Shown piece after piece: positions 23,407-31,202 of a stretch of DNA of 64,000 nt. The notes under the pieces were generated by a model. It saw only the letters and a list, made by a program, of their open reading frames with translations. It had not been told where the DNA came from and made no database searches. The stretch is taken from positions 1 through 64,000 of the forward strand of contig NZ_QXMG01000003.1 of NCBI RefSeq assembly GCF_003569765.1, in the 5' to 3' direction. Both the position numbers and the translations under genes were made by a program. The DNA comes from Caldimonas tepidiphila. GTDB taxonomy: Bacteria; Pseudomonadota; Gammaproteobacteria; Burkholderiales; Burkholderiaceae_C. How positions within the stretch are numbered: the stretch's first letter is position 1; each line of letters opens with the position of its first letter.

Positions 23407-23529
23407 TCACCGGCAGACGAACTCCCCCGCGCGCCGATCCCACTTGCAGCGCCCGCCCTCCTCCGTCCCGCCACCCCACGCCGCTGCCACGAACAGGGCC
23501 AAAGCAGCCGCTCCGATCTTCTTGCGCAT
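23407..23529 (-). CDS. Small exported protein (40 residues)
   Basis: ATG 23529 is preceded by a strong ribosome binding site (GGAGG, seven bases away). The product has a basic start and hydrophobic helix (MRKKIGAAALALFVAAAWGG), then a short tail with two Cys (RCKWDRRAGEFVCR) that could form a disulfide outside the cytoplasm. The excellent binding site argues for a real gene. No known family fits. Confidence 0.55.
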   Translation of the reverse strand: MRKKIGAAALALFVAAAWGGGTEEGGRCKWDRRAGEFVCR

Positions 23530-23719
23530 CCACATCCTCCAGGTCTCGTGAGGCCCGCACCGTAGCGGCGGCCGAGCCGAGCTACATCCCCGGGGGTGCG
23601 GGGAGCTCTAGAAGAGGAACGATGGGGATGAGGAGGCGCATGCGGGAGGGTAGTGGCAGGGCCCCCGCGGGCTTACCGAGCGTCACTCCGGCCCACTCCA
23701 TCACGCCCCCGACATATCA

Positions 23720-23733
23720 ATCACATTCGTGTT
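23720..23733. promoter_or_regulatory. CI/Cro operator OL2
   Basis: ATCACA TT CGTGTT, a two-mismatch version of the repressor operator. Its centre is 24 bases from OL1 and its end touches the -35 of the early promoter at 23732. Confidence 0.72.
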
Positions 23734-23760
23734 GACTTACAAAATCACGTTCGTGATAAT
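23732..23760 (+). promoter_or_regulatory. Early promoter PL
   Basis: TTGACT at 23732-23737, a spacer of exactly 17 bases, and GATAAT at 23755-23760. This is close to the sigma-70 consensus and the best promoter in the window. An operator fills the spacer, so repressor would block polymerase. Transcription should start near 23767, 28 bases before the first gene. Confidence 0.88.
23744..23757. promoter_or_regulatory. CI/Cro operator OL1
   Basis: Identical 14-mer to OR1 (ATCACG TT CGTGAT), lying between the -35 and -10 elements of the early promoter. Confidence 0.85.
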
Positions 23761-23794
23761 CCATTCCATCGCCCCCCCCCACCCCGGAGCCTCG

Positions 23795-24349
23795 ATGGAA
23801 GCCCAGACCCAAGCCCCCGCCGCGCCGGCCTTCGTGCCGGTCTACCAGCAGCCCGAGCCGCCCTTCGCTCCTGCCCATGAGGAAGCTGCCCGGCACCTGC
23901 GCCGCATCCACGCCGAGAGCGGCGCCACGTTCCCCGCCGGCTGCGACGAGAGCGAGCGCCGCGCGCTGTACTGGTCCCGCATGGCCTACGCGCTGCTCGG
24001 GCGCTGTGTGGTGGCGCTGGATCAGCGCGACGAGGCGCGCGCCGAGACGGCCAAGGTCCGCGCCGAGTTCTCCGCGCCCGGCCTGACGCTCTCCGCCGAG
24101 TGGGGCGACATCGTGTTTGAGGTCGAGGGCGACTTCTCCCCCGAGGAGCGGGGCGACCGAGAAGAGCCTGGCTGCCCGGCGTACTTCGACATCACCGGCG
24201 TCTACCTCAACGGCACGGAGTGCTCTCAGGCGCTGAGCAAGGAGGTGCTCGACGCGCTAGAGGCCGACTGCCTGGCGCAGTGCGAAGAGAACGGCCGCAC
24301 AGCGCGCGCTGCGCGGCGCAATCCTGAGCTGGCAGCGGAGGCGCTGTGA
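23795..24349 (+). CDS. First gene of the early operon, hypothetical (184 residues)
   Basis: ATG 23795 with GGAG six bases upstream. The product starts with a Pro/Ala-rich segment (MEAQTQAPAAPAFVPVYQQP), then a helical region (HEEAARHLRRIHAESGATFP) and an acidic half with the segment WGDIVFEVEGDFSPEERGD. It is the promoter-proximal gene, where lambda has N, but it lacks an Arg-rich antitermination motif. Its function is unknown. Confidence 0.7.
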   Translation: MEAQTQAPAAPAFVPVYQQPEPPFAPAHEEAARHLRRIHAESGATFPAGCDESERRALYWSRMAYALLGRCVVALDQRDEARAETAKVRAEFSAPGLTLSAEWGDIVFEVEGDFSPEERGDREEPGCPAYFDITGVYLNGTECSQALSKEVLDALEADCLAQCEENGRTARAARRNPELAAEAL

Positions 24350-24480
24350 CCGCCCTCGCCCTCCTCCTCCTGCTCGGCCTGCCGGCCTGGGGCTTGGCCT
24401 TCGTGAAGCGCGAGGCGCGCCGCATGGCGAACCGCGAGGTGCTGCTGCGCCAAGCCGGCCTCTGGAGGGCCGCGCGATGA
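24346..24480 (+). CDS. Small membrane protein (44 residues)
   Basis: GTG 24346 overlaps the previous stop (GTGA), and its own stop overlaps the next ATG. One N-terminal helix (MTALALLLLLGLPAWGLAFV) is followed by a basic amphipathic segment. Overlaps on both sides support it. Its function is unknown. Confidence 0.55.
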   Translation: MTALALLLLLGLPAWGLAFVKREARRMANREVLLRQAGLWRAAR

Positions 24481-24758
24481 CCGGTCCCCACCAGCCCATC
24501 GAGCTGCGCTTGGCCGCTGCCCATGCCCGCCGCGACGAGCTGCACACCGAGGCGATGGTCTACCGCGAAGACCTGCCGCGCGTGGACGTCGAGCTGCCCG
24601 GCGCCGAGCCGGCGCGTGTGGCGCCCATCAAGCGCAGCGTGCCGCGCGCGCAGCCGCAGCCGGCAGTCGAGATCCACCACCCGAAGACGCTCGGCGCGTG
24701 CTTCTGGCGCACCTGCCGCGCCCTGCTGGCCTACCTGGCCGGGCCGCGGGCTTTCTGA
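24477..24758 (+). CDS. Hypothetical phage protein (93 residues)
   Basis: ATG 24477 (MTGPHQPIELRLAAAHARRD). The middle is Pro-rich (PGAEPARVAPIKRSVPRAQP) and the end is hydrophobic with one Cys pair region (CFWRTCRALLAYLAG). It lies directly before recT in the early operon. No family is recognised. Confidence 0.6.
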   Translation: MTGPHQPIELRLAAAHARRDELHTEAMVYREDLPRVDVELPGAEPARVAPIKRSVPRAQPQPAVEIHHPKTLGACFWRTCRALLAYLAGPRAF

Positions 24759-24780
24759 TCACCACCACCTCGAGAACGAC

Positions 24781-25689
24781 ATGAACGCACCTACCCAAGA
24801 GCAGGCCCTTACCCTTGCGCCGAGCGATCCCACTGCCGCCGCCCTACCCGTCGAGCGCTACAGCGCCGGCGCGCTGACGATGAACGACGCCAGCATGGAT
24901 CGCATGATCCGCATGGCCGAGATCATGGCCACCGGCAAGACCACGATCCCGCAGCACCTGCGCGGCTCGGTGGGCGACTGCATGGCCGTCGTGATGCAGG
25001 CGACCCAGTGGGGCATGAATCCCTTTGCCGTCGCGCAGAAGACGCACCTCGTCAACGGCACGCTCGGCTACGAGGCGCAGCTCGTCGCCGCGGTGATCAA
25101 CAGCAGCGGCGTCACTCGCGACCGCTTCCACTTCGACTGGTTCGGCGACTGGCGCAACGTCAACGGCAAGACCGACAAGAGCAGCGAGCGCGGCGTGCGC
25201 GTGTGGGCCACGCTCAAGGGCGAGGACACGCCGCGCGAGATCGTCGTGACGATGGCCCAGGCCGGCGTGCGCAACTCGCCTCTGTGGGAGCAGGATCCGC
25301 GGCAGCAACTCGCCTACCTCGCGCAGAAGCGCTGGGCGCGGCTGTACGCCTCCGATGTGATCCTCGGGGTCTACACGCCCGACGAGTTCGAGGTGCAGGC
25401 TGCTAGCCAGCCGAAGCACATGGGTGCGGCACAGACGGTCGAGCCGCAGATGCCCGCCGGGCTGCTGGAGGCAGCCGAGAACGCTGCGGCTGACGGCGTG
25501 GCGGCCTATCAGCAGTTCTGGCAGGCCGCGAGCAAGGAGAGCCGCAAGCTGCTGGCCGGCGAGCACAACCGCCTCAAGCAAGTCGCGATCGACGCTGACG
25601 CACAGCGCACGGTCGAGGCCGAAGGTGAGGCCGGCGAGGTTGACGACTTCGTGCGCGACATGGAAGCCGCAGAGGGGCAGCAGCCGTGA
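24781..25689 (+). CDS. recT: RecT family single-strand annealing protein
   Basis: A 302-residue protein. The core DCMAVVMQATQWGMNPFAVA, then QKTHLVNGTLGYEAQLVAAV and the KRWARLYASDVILGVYTPDE block are characteristic of RecT. RecT coats single strands and promotes annealing and strand invasion, working with a 5'-3' exonuclease, here encoded by the overlapping next gene. ATG 24781 is chosen, as the upstream open frame is Arg-rich antisense-like sequence. Confidence 0.92.
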   Translation: MNAPTQEQALTLAPSDPTAAALPVERYSAGALTMNDASMDRMIRMAEIMATGKTTIPQHLRGSVGDCMAVVMQATQWGMNPFAVAQKTHLVNGTLGYEAQLVAAVINSSGVTRDRFHFDWFGDWRNVNGKTDKSSERGVRVWATLKGEDTPREIVVTMAQAGVRNSPLWEQDPRQQLAYLAQKRWARLYASDVILGVYTPDEFEVQAASQPKHMGAAQTVEPQMPAGLLEAAENAAADGVAAYQQFWQAASKESRKLLAGEHNRLKQVAIDADAQRTVEAEGEAGEVDDFVRDMEAAEGQQP

Positions 25690-26333
25690 AGCTCATCGCC
25701 TGCGCACAAGGCTCGGAGCAGTGGCACGCGGCGCGCGCCGGCTGCATCACGGCCAGCATGTTCCGCGTGGCGCGCGAGCGCCTGAAGTCCGGCCCAAACA
25801 AGGGTGACTTCTCAGCTGCAGCCAAGGACTACGCCTTCAAGCTCGCCATCGAGCGCATCAGCGGCCAGCCGCTCGACGAGGGCTTCGAGACTTGGCAGAT
25901 GAAGCGCGGCCACGAGCTCGAGCCCGCCGCGCGGCTGGAGCACGAGCTGCAGACCGGCCTCGTGGTCGAGCCTGCGGGCTTCGTCACCACCGACGACGGC
26001 CTGTTCGGGGCCAGCGCGGACGGCCTGATCGGCGAGGGCGGCGGCAGCGAATACAAGTGCCTCGTCTCCCCCGAGAAGCTGCGCAGCGTGCTCGTCTCCG
26101 GCGACTGGAGCGACTACCGCGACCAGGTCCAGGGCTGCATGTGGATCACGCACCGCCGCTGGTGGGAGTTCTGCCTGTACTGCCCGGCGCTTGAGCCGAT
26201 CGGCCGCCAGCTCTACCGGCTGCGCGTCGAGCGCGACGAGGACTACATCGCCGACCTTGAAACCGATCTCCTCGCCTTCGCGCGGCTGGTCGACCAGTAC
26301 GAGGCCAGCCTGCGGCAACCCCTGGCCGCCTGA
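25686..26333 (+). CDS. YqaJ-type viral recombinase exonuclease
   Basis: A 215-residue protein read from GTG 25686, which overlaps the recT stop. The start (GSEQWHAARAGCITASMFRV) and the nuclease core (DGLFGASADGLIGEGG, then SEYKCL with catalytic E-x-K) define the lambda Exo/YqaJ family. It would resect double-strand ends for RecT. Together they make a RecET-like recombination pair for phage replication and repair. Confidence 0.92.
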   Translation: MKLIACAQGSEQWHAARAGCITASMFRVARERLKSGPNKGDFSAAAKDYAFKLAIERISGQPLDEGFETWQMKRGHELEPAARLEHELQTGLVVEPAGFVTTDDGLFGASADGLIGEGGGSEYKCLVSPEKLRSVLVSGDWSDYRDQVQGCMWITHRRWWEFCLYCPALEPIGRQLYRLRVERDEDYIADLETDLLAFARLVDQYEASLRQPLAA

Positions 26334-26337
26334 TTTC

Positions 26338-26401
26338 GGAGCGCCCGCCCCTTCCCTGCTTCGGGGGAAGTGTGGGACCGGGAGGGACCCGCGGGCGCTC
26401 C
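26338..26401 (+). other. Nested inverted repeats between exonuclease and rdgC genes
   Basis: Outer arms GGAGCGCCCGC (26338-26348) and GCGGGCGCTCC (26391-26401) pair over 11 bases. Inside, CTTCCC and GGGAAG form a second stem. No T run follows, so it is not a plain terminator. It fills most of the only 100-base gap in this operon and may affect RNA stability or processing. Confidence 0.55.
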
Positions 26402-26433
26402 ACCCCTGAACAACGACACCAAAAAAGCTCACC

Positions 26434-27348
26434 ATGTTCAAGAACGTAATCATCTACACGCTCAGCGGCGCGCCCGGCCTCTCGGCTGCCGTACTCGAGA
26501 CCGCGCTGCAGCGTGCCCGCTTCATCCCTTGCGCGCCCACTCAGCCCAGCTCGCACGGATGGGTGCCGCCGCGCGGCGTCGAGCACGGCGCGCTGGTCGA
26601 GTCGGTGGGCGGGCAGTTGCTGCTGAAGCTTGCGATCGAGCAGAAAGCGCTGCCGGCCGAGGTCGTGAAGCGCCGCACCGAGGAGCTCGCCAAGCAGGTG
26701 GAGCAGGAGACCGGCCGCAAGCCCGGGCGCCGGCAGACGAAGGAGCTCAAGGAGCAGGCCGAGCTCGAGCTGCTGCCCCTGGCCTTCACGAAGCGCAGCG
26801 CCGTGCGGTTGTGGATCGACCCGCATGCGCAGCGCCTGGTCATCGATTCCAGCAGCCCCGCCCGCGCCGAAGAGGCGATCACCGCGCTTGTGAAGGCAGT
26901 CGACGGCTTCGCGGTCGGCGCTCAGCACACGGCGATGTCGCCCGCGGCAGCGATGTCGCACTGGCTTGCCAGCGGCGAACCGCCGGCAGGCTTCTCGGTG
27001 GATCGAGAGTGCGAACTGAAGTCCGCCGACGAGATGCGGTCGATCGTGCGCTACGGCCGCCACCCGCTCGACATCGACGAGGTGCGCGAGCACATCGCCG
27101 CCGGCAAGGCGCCGACCAAGCTCGCGCTGACCTGGGAGGGCCGTGTCTCGTTCGTCCTGACCGACACGCTGCAGCTCAAGAAGCTGTCCTTCCTCGGCGT
27201 GGTGTTCGAGAAGCGCGGCATCGAGGACGAGGACGCCTTCGACGCCGACATGGCCATCCTTACCGGCGAACTCCGCTGCCTGCTGCCCGACCTGATCGAA
27301 GCGCTCGGCGGCATCCCCCAGGCGAGCAGCTTCAGGGAGGCAGCATGA
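26434..27348 (+). CDS. rdgC: Recombination-associated protein RdgC
   Basis: A 304-residue protein, the normal family length. It starts MFKNVIIYTLSGAPGLSAAV and contains SHGWVPPRGVEHGALVESVG, VRLWIDPHAQRLVIDSSS and KLALTWEGRVSFVLTDTLQL, all RdgC signatures. RdgC forms a ring around duplex DNA and limits RecA loading. Phage copies sit beside recombination genes, as here, and may favour RecT-mediated over RecA-mediated exchange. Confidence 0.92.
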   Translation: MFKNVIIYTLSGAPGLSAAVLETALQRARFIPCAPTQPSSHGWVPPRGVEHGALVESVGGQLLLKLAIEQKALPAEVVKRRTEELAKQVEQETGRKPGRRQTKELKEQAELELLPLAFTKRSAVRLWIDPHAQRLVIDSSSPARAEEAITALVKAVDGFAVGAQHTAMSPAAAMSHWLASGEPPAGFSVDRECELKSADEMRSIVRYGRHPLDIDEVREHIAAGKAPTKLALTWEGRVSFVLTDTLQLKKLSFLGVVFEKRGIEDEDAFDADMAILTGELRCLLPDLIEALGGIPQASSFREAA

Positions 27349-27512
27349 GCCTCGTCAAGAAGCAAGACGTGCGCGACGCTCTGAAGGCCGCCCGGGATCG
27401 CAACTTCGAGCTGAGCGAGCCGGAGATCTTCGCCAAGGTCGCAGCAGCCCTGTGCCTGCCCGTGGAGGCGGTGCGCGAGGTGGCGGAGGAGAAGGAAGGA
27501 GCCGCGGCATGA
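27345..27512 (+). CDS. Hypothetical phage protein (55 residues)
   Basis: ATG 27345 overlaps the rdgC stop, and the stop overlaps the next ATG. It is a charged helical protein (MSLVKKQDVRDALKAARDRN, then PVEAVREVAEEKEG). The layout of a short helix-turn-helix-like segment (EPEIFAKVAAALCLPVEAV) suggests possible DNA or protein binding. Its function is unknown. Confidence 0.6.
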   Translation: MSLVKKQDVRDALKAARDRNFELSEPEIFAKVAAALCLPVEAVREVAEEKEGAAA

Positions 27513-28105
27513 AGGAGCGTCCCATCCTCTTCAGCGCGCCGATGGTGCGCGCCCTGCTCGCCGGCACCAAGACGCAGACGCGGCGCGTGGTGAAGCCACA
27601 GCCATTTGAAGACCGTCGAAGTGGCGGCTGGGCCGTCTGCGATCGCGCCGGGGCAATGCGCTGCTGGACCAAGGAGCTTGCTCAGATGTCGGACTGCCCC
27701 TACGGCCAGCCCGGCGACCGGCTGTGGGTGAAGGAGACGCATCTGGCGTGGTGGTCGATCAACCCGGAAGACCCGAAGGGCCCGCGCGTCTTCTCACACG
27801 TCGCAGCATTCGCCGCTGATGGCTACGAGCTGGAGCCTGGCGAGAGGTGGATTCCGTCGATCCACATGCGCCGCGCAGCCTCCCGCCTCACCCTGGAGAT
27901 CACCGGCGTGCGCGTGGAGCGGCTGCAGGACATCAGCGAGGAAGACGCGAAGGCCGAGGGGGTGGGCGTCAAGAACAGTCCGGCCGCCCACTTGACGACC
28001 TACCGGCGCGGCTACCGCGACCTGTGGGAACAGATCAACGGCGCCGGCTCCTGGGACGCAAATCCCTGGGTCTGGGTCGTGGAGTTCCGGAGGGCCGCAG
28101 CGTGA
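27509..28105 (+). CDS. ASCH-like phage protein
   Basis: A 198-residue protein from ATG 27509. The start (MKERPILFSAPMVRALLAGT, then KTQTRRVVKPQP) and later segments (YGQPGDRLWVKETH, DANPWVWVVEFRR) match a widespread phage family with an ASCH-related fold that probably binds RNA or modified bases. It overlaps both neighbours by four bases. Biochemical function is not established. Confidence 0.78.
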   Translation: MKERPILFSAPMVRALLAGTKTQTRRVVKPQPFEDRRSGGWAVCDRAGAMRCWTKELAQMSDCPYGQPGDRLWVKETHLAWWSINPEDPKGPRVFSHVAAFAADGYELEPGERWIPSIHMRRAASRLTLEITGVRVERLQDISEEDAKAEGVGVKNSPAAHLTTYRRGYRDLWEQINGAGSWDANPWVWVVEFRRAAA

Positions 28106-28962
28106 TCACCGAAACCATCACCCGCCCGGCGCTGCGCTACCACGGAGGCAAGTTCCGCCTTGCTGGCTGGATCTCCGGCTTCTTCCCCGAGCATCGCATC
28201 TACGTCGAGCCCTACGGCGGCGGCGCGTCGGTGCTGTTGCGCAAGGAGCGCAGCTACAGCGAGGTCTACAACGACCTGGACGACGAGGTCGTCAACCTGT
28301 TCTCCGTGCTACGCAATCCGGCGGCGGCGGAGCAGCTGAGCCGCGCGATCTACCTCACCCCGTTCTCGCGAGTCGAGTTCCTGGGCTCCTATCAGCCGAC
28401 GGAGGACGCTGTGGAGAAGGCGCGCCGCACCCTGGTGCGCTCCTTCATGGGCTTCGGCACGACGACGCTGCGCCACAACCGCACCGGCTTTCGCGCCAAG
28501 GCGCTGCGCCAGGGCCAGCCGGCGCAAATCGACTGGACCAACTACCCCGCGCACATTGCCGCTTTCACAGAGCGCATGCGCGGGGTAGTGGTCGAGCATC
28601 GCGATGCGATCGAGGTGATCCAACAGCAGGACAGCCGCGAGACGCTGTTCTACGTCGATCCGCCGTATCCGCACAGCACCCGCAGCTCCATCCAGGTCAG
28701 CAGCCACAACGACACGGCGTATCGGCACGAGATGACCGATGACGACCACCGCGCGCTCGCGGCCACGCTACGCAGCTGCTCCGGCATGGTGGTTCTGTCC
28801 GGCTACGCCTGCGACCTCTACGACCTCGAGCTCTTCCTCGACTGGGAGCGCTTCGAACGCCGGGCTATGGCCGATGGCGGCCAGCAGCGCACCGAGGTCG
28901 TCTGGCTCAACCCCGCGTGCTCGGCCGCGCTCGAGCAAAGCCGCGGAGGGCTGTTCGCATGA
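28102..28962 (+). CDS. DNA adenine methyltransferase (D12 class, Dam-like)
   Basis: A 286-residue protein from GTG 28102 (GTGA overlap). Motif I is RYHGGKFRLAGWI, motif IV is FYVDPPYPHSTRS, and EPYGGGASVLLRK completes the SAM-binding site. D12-class enzymes methylate the N6 of adenine, often in GATC. No restriction endonuclease is adjacent, so this is an orphan enzyme that could protect phage DNA from host restriction or mark replication. Confidence 0.9.
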   Translation: MITETITRPALRYHGGKFRLAGWISGFFPEHRIYVEPYGGGASVLLRKERSYSEVYNDLDDEVVNLFSVLRNPAAAEQLSRAIYLTPFSRVEFLGSYQPTEDAVEKARRTLVRSFMGFGTTTLRHNRTGFRAKALRQGQPAQIDWTNYPAHIAAFTERMRGVVVEHRDAIEVIQQQDSRETLFYVDPPYPHSTRSSIQVSSHNDTAYRHEMTDDDHRALAATLRSCSGMVVLSGYACDLYDLELFLDWERFERRAMADGGQQRTEVVWLNPACSAALEQSRGGLFA

Positions 28963-29162
28963 CCACCGAAACCATCACCTGGCACCCGGTGGCCGAGCGG
29001 CTGCCGGACGACGACACCACCGTGCTGCTCGCCGTGGAGTGCGACGACGAGCCCACGTGGCCGGGCTTCCACTCCGAGGGCGGCTGGTACTACGTCAGCG
29101 GCGCGCGCGTCGCTGCCCGCGTCACCCACTGGGCGGACATGCCGGGAGGGCCGAAGGGATGA
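28959..29162 (+). CDS. DUF551 family phage protein
   Basis: A 67-residue protein (MTTETITWHPVAERLPDDDT, then VTHWADMPGGP) with the typical DUF551 pattern of a W-x-P start and a THW end. The family is common in lambdoid early regions. Its function is unknown. ATG 28959 overlaps the methyltransferase stop. Confidence 0.78.
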   Translation: MTTETITWHPVAERLPDDDTTVLLAVECDDEPTWPGFHSEGGWYYVSGARVAARVTHWADMPGGPKG

Positions 29163-29167
29163 GTCGC

Positions 29168-29695
29168 CTACGTGCACCGGTCGAGTTCTTCGCGGAGCAA
29201 CGCGAGCGAATCTCTCAGCATTCCTACAACGGGGCGCCACGGAAGGCCGTAGGTCTCACCGCAGGAAACGTGGCCCCCCGCTCCTGCGTGGGACGGCTCA
29301 TAAAGGACCAAGCCATGAGCCTCCTCAAGAATATTCCGAACACGGAGGAGCTCTCGAACAGCTTGTGCTGTTGGCAGATGGTGAAGCGGAATTCCACGCA
29401 AGCTTGCCTGCAACTCAGCAATGTGACGCCGCTGCCAGTCCCGGTGCTTCGTCGTCTCCGTCCGCAACGGGTTGCTGCGATTGGCGTCAATGCTCCCAAC
29501 AAGGTGGTAAGCGCCATCGCAGAGTTCCACAACGATGGAGAGCAGTCGTCGAGCCTCTTGAGCGCCCGCTCTTTCTTGCCGTCTTACGTCCGCATGGTGC
29601 TGCCAAGCGGCAATAGCTACGGCCGCCAATATGGCCAGCACCGAGCCAACGGCTTGGACCCAAGCTGCCCCCTCCGGGCTACTCCAGCTATCCAT
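29168..29695 (-). CDS. Membrane-anchored protein inserted antisense in the early operon
   Basis: A 175-residue protein read from ATG 29695, which has GGAG nine to ten bases upstream. TTG 29704 is a less likely start because it is too close to that site. Residues 9-32 (AAWVQAVGSVLAILAAVAIA) form one membrane helix, followed by a long cytoplasmic helical domain (HHADVRRQERAGAQEARRLL). It interrupts an otherwise plus-strand operon and is somewhat less GC-rich. This suggests a later insertion with its own promoter. The family is unknown; many such anchor-plus-helix proteins occur as prophage cargo. Confidence 0.65.
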   Translation of the reverse strand: MDSWSSPEGAAWVQAVGSVLAILAAVAIAAWQHHADVRRQERAGAQEARRLLSIVVELCDGAYHLVGSIDANRSNPLRTETTKHRDWQRRHIAELQASLRGIPLHHLPTAQAVRELLRVRNILEEAHGLVLYEPSHAGAGGHVSCGETYGLPWRPVVGMLRDSLALLREELDRCT

Positions 29696-29763
29696 GACTT
29701 GCAACTCCGGTCGACCTTAATTCCGATGAAAGGACTCGACATGGTACGCATGAAGGAAGCCGC

Positions 29764-30009
29764 ATGAAGCCCGCCCGCGCCCGCACCGACCTGGCCAGCA
29801 CCGAGGCCGACGTGGCTGCCGACCTGAAGGCGATCCGCGCCGCGCTGGCCCCGGCCGACAAGTCCCCGGAGGACCTAGCGCTGTGCCGCCTGGAGACCTT
29901 CGCTGCCGTCGCCGTGCGCGTGATGCAGAAGACCAACCCCTCGAAGATCCGCGACTGCGCCCGGACCGTCGAGATCAAGGCGCGCATCGATGGCGTGCCG
30001 GTGGAGTGA
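29764..30009 (+). CDS. Hypothetical phage protein (81 residues)
   Basis: ATG 29764 (MKPARARTDLASTEADVAAD). A helical, charged protein with the segment CRLETFAAVAVRVMQKTNPS. GAAGGA lies upstream. It resumes the plus-strand operon after the antisense gene. No family is recognised. Confidence 0.55.
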   Translation: MKPARARTDLASTEADVAADLKAIRAALAPADKSPEDLALCRLETFAAVAVRVMQKTNPSKIRDCARTVEIKARIDGVPVE

Positions 30010-30012
30010 GAG

Positions 30013-30972
30013 ATGACCTTGCGAACCAACGAATGCCGCTGCTTCGATGAGGAGTGCGTCGAGGCCACTTCCGGTTTTCCGCCCGGGAATGAGGCCGCTT
30101 CAGCGCCACCAGAAACCGAGGCGCGACAAGCACTTGCGAGCGAGACCCCCGCGATTCAGCACCACCAGCAGCAGGCCCAGCTGCTCCCCTGCCCCCACTG
30201 CGGCGCCGAGCCGCTGATACACGACATCCAGCCGCACGCGCACAGCTTCAACTTCGGCGGCTGGAAGATGCCCGACCACCCGGGCAGCACCGTGATCGAG
30301 TGCGGCTGCGGCGCCGGGATGATCGACGAGAGCCGGGAGAGGGTGCTGGAGCGCTGGAACCGGCGCGCCGCCGCCCCGCAGCCTCTGGATGCGCTGCGCT
30401 GGGCGCACGACTGGATCGACGCCGCGCCCCATGGCGACAACTGCTACCTCTCCGACCACTACGAGGGCGACCCGGGCAACCAGTGCAACTGCGACAAGGA
30501 GTCCATCCTCGCCGCGCTTGAGCCCTTCCTTGACGCCCCGCAGCCCGCCGCCGCGCAGCCTATCTCGGATGCCGTCATGGATCTGGTGGACCGCCTGGCC
30601 GCCGAGTGCGACACATTGCTGCGCGAGACGGCCGCCGAGCTGGGCTGCGAGCCCGACAACGAGGCGATCCTGGAGGCGATTGCGAGGCTGAAGAAGGACT
30701 TGGACTTCGTGCGAGACCTGCGCCTCCAGGCCGCCGCCGAGCTGGGCCTGCGCGACAAAGCACACCTGGAGGACAAGGCACGCATCGCCGAACTGCAGGC
30801 CGAGGTCGAGCGGGCAGCCGCTGCCGAGCGCGAGGCGTGCGCGGCGCTGTGCGAATCGACCTACCCGGGGCTGGTGAGCGGCGAGCGGGTCGAGCTGCCG
30901 TGCTTCGACACCCCAGCGGAGTGCGCCGCCGCGATCCGCGCACGCACCCGCCCCCCGAAGGAGCCGGCGTGA
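30013..30972 (+). CDS. Lar-like zinc-ribbon phage protein
   Basis: A 319-residue protein. LLPCPHCGAEPLI, ECGCGAGMIDESRERVLERW and NRRA form the zinc ribbon and WNxR ending of the restriction-alleviation Lar family, at about residues 55-125. A second Cys cluster (NQCNCDKES) and a long coiled coil (HLEDKARIAELQAEVERAAA) follow. Lar reduces type I restriction of incoming DNA, which would fit with the nearby methyltransferase. The long C-terminal part is not in classic Lar, so function may differ. Confidence 0.65.
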   Translation: MTLRTNECRCFDEECVEATSGFPPGNEAASAPPETEARQALASETPAIQHHQQQAQLLPCPHCGAEPLIHDIQPHAHSFNFGGWKMPDHPGSTVIECGCGAGMIDESRERVLERWNRRAAAPQPLDALRWAHDWIDAAPHGDNCYLSDHYEGDPGNQCNCDKESILAALEPFLDAPQPAAAQPISDAVMDLVDRLAAECDTLLRETAAELGCEPDNEAILEAIARLKKDLDFVRDLRLQAAAELGLRDKAHLEDKARIAELQAEVERAAAAEREACAALCESTYPGLVSGERVELPCFDTPAECAAAIRARTRPPKEPA

Positions 30973-31202
30973 ACACCCCCACCCTGACCCCCGCCGAGCT
31001 CCACGCCGTCACCGGCTACCGCCGCGCCGATCGCCAGCTCGCCGAGCTGCACCGCCAGGGCTTCTACCGCGCGCGCCGATCCCCCGTCACGGGGGCGGTG
31101 ATCCTGGAGCGGGAGCATTACGCTGCCGTGTGCAGCGGCGCCGCGCGGCCGGCGACCACGCCGGCGCCGAAGCTCCGCACCCCGCAACTGAGGACGGCAT
31201 GA
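30969..31202 (+). CDS. DUF4224 family protein upstream of integrase
   Basis: A 77-residue protein from GTG 30969. LTPAELHAVTGYRRADRQLA and ELHRQGFYRARRSPVTG match the short DUF4224 family usually found just before a tyrosine integrase. The fold is a winged-helix-like DNA binder, and an excisionase-type role has been suggested by position. It overlaps both neighbours by four bases. Confidence 0.8.
   Translation: MNTPTLTPAELHAVTGYRRADRQLAELHRQGFYRARRSPVTGAVILEREHYAAVCSGAARPATTPAPKLRTPQLRTA

Noticed and set aside
29726-29767. Thirteen-codon frame before the 81-residue gene
   Set aside because: It is too short to call as a gene. It is noted in a finding only as a possible leftover of a displaced gene.
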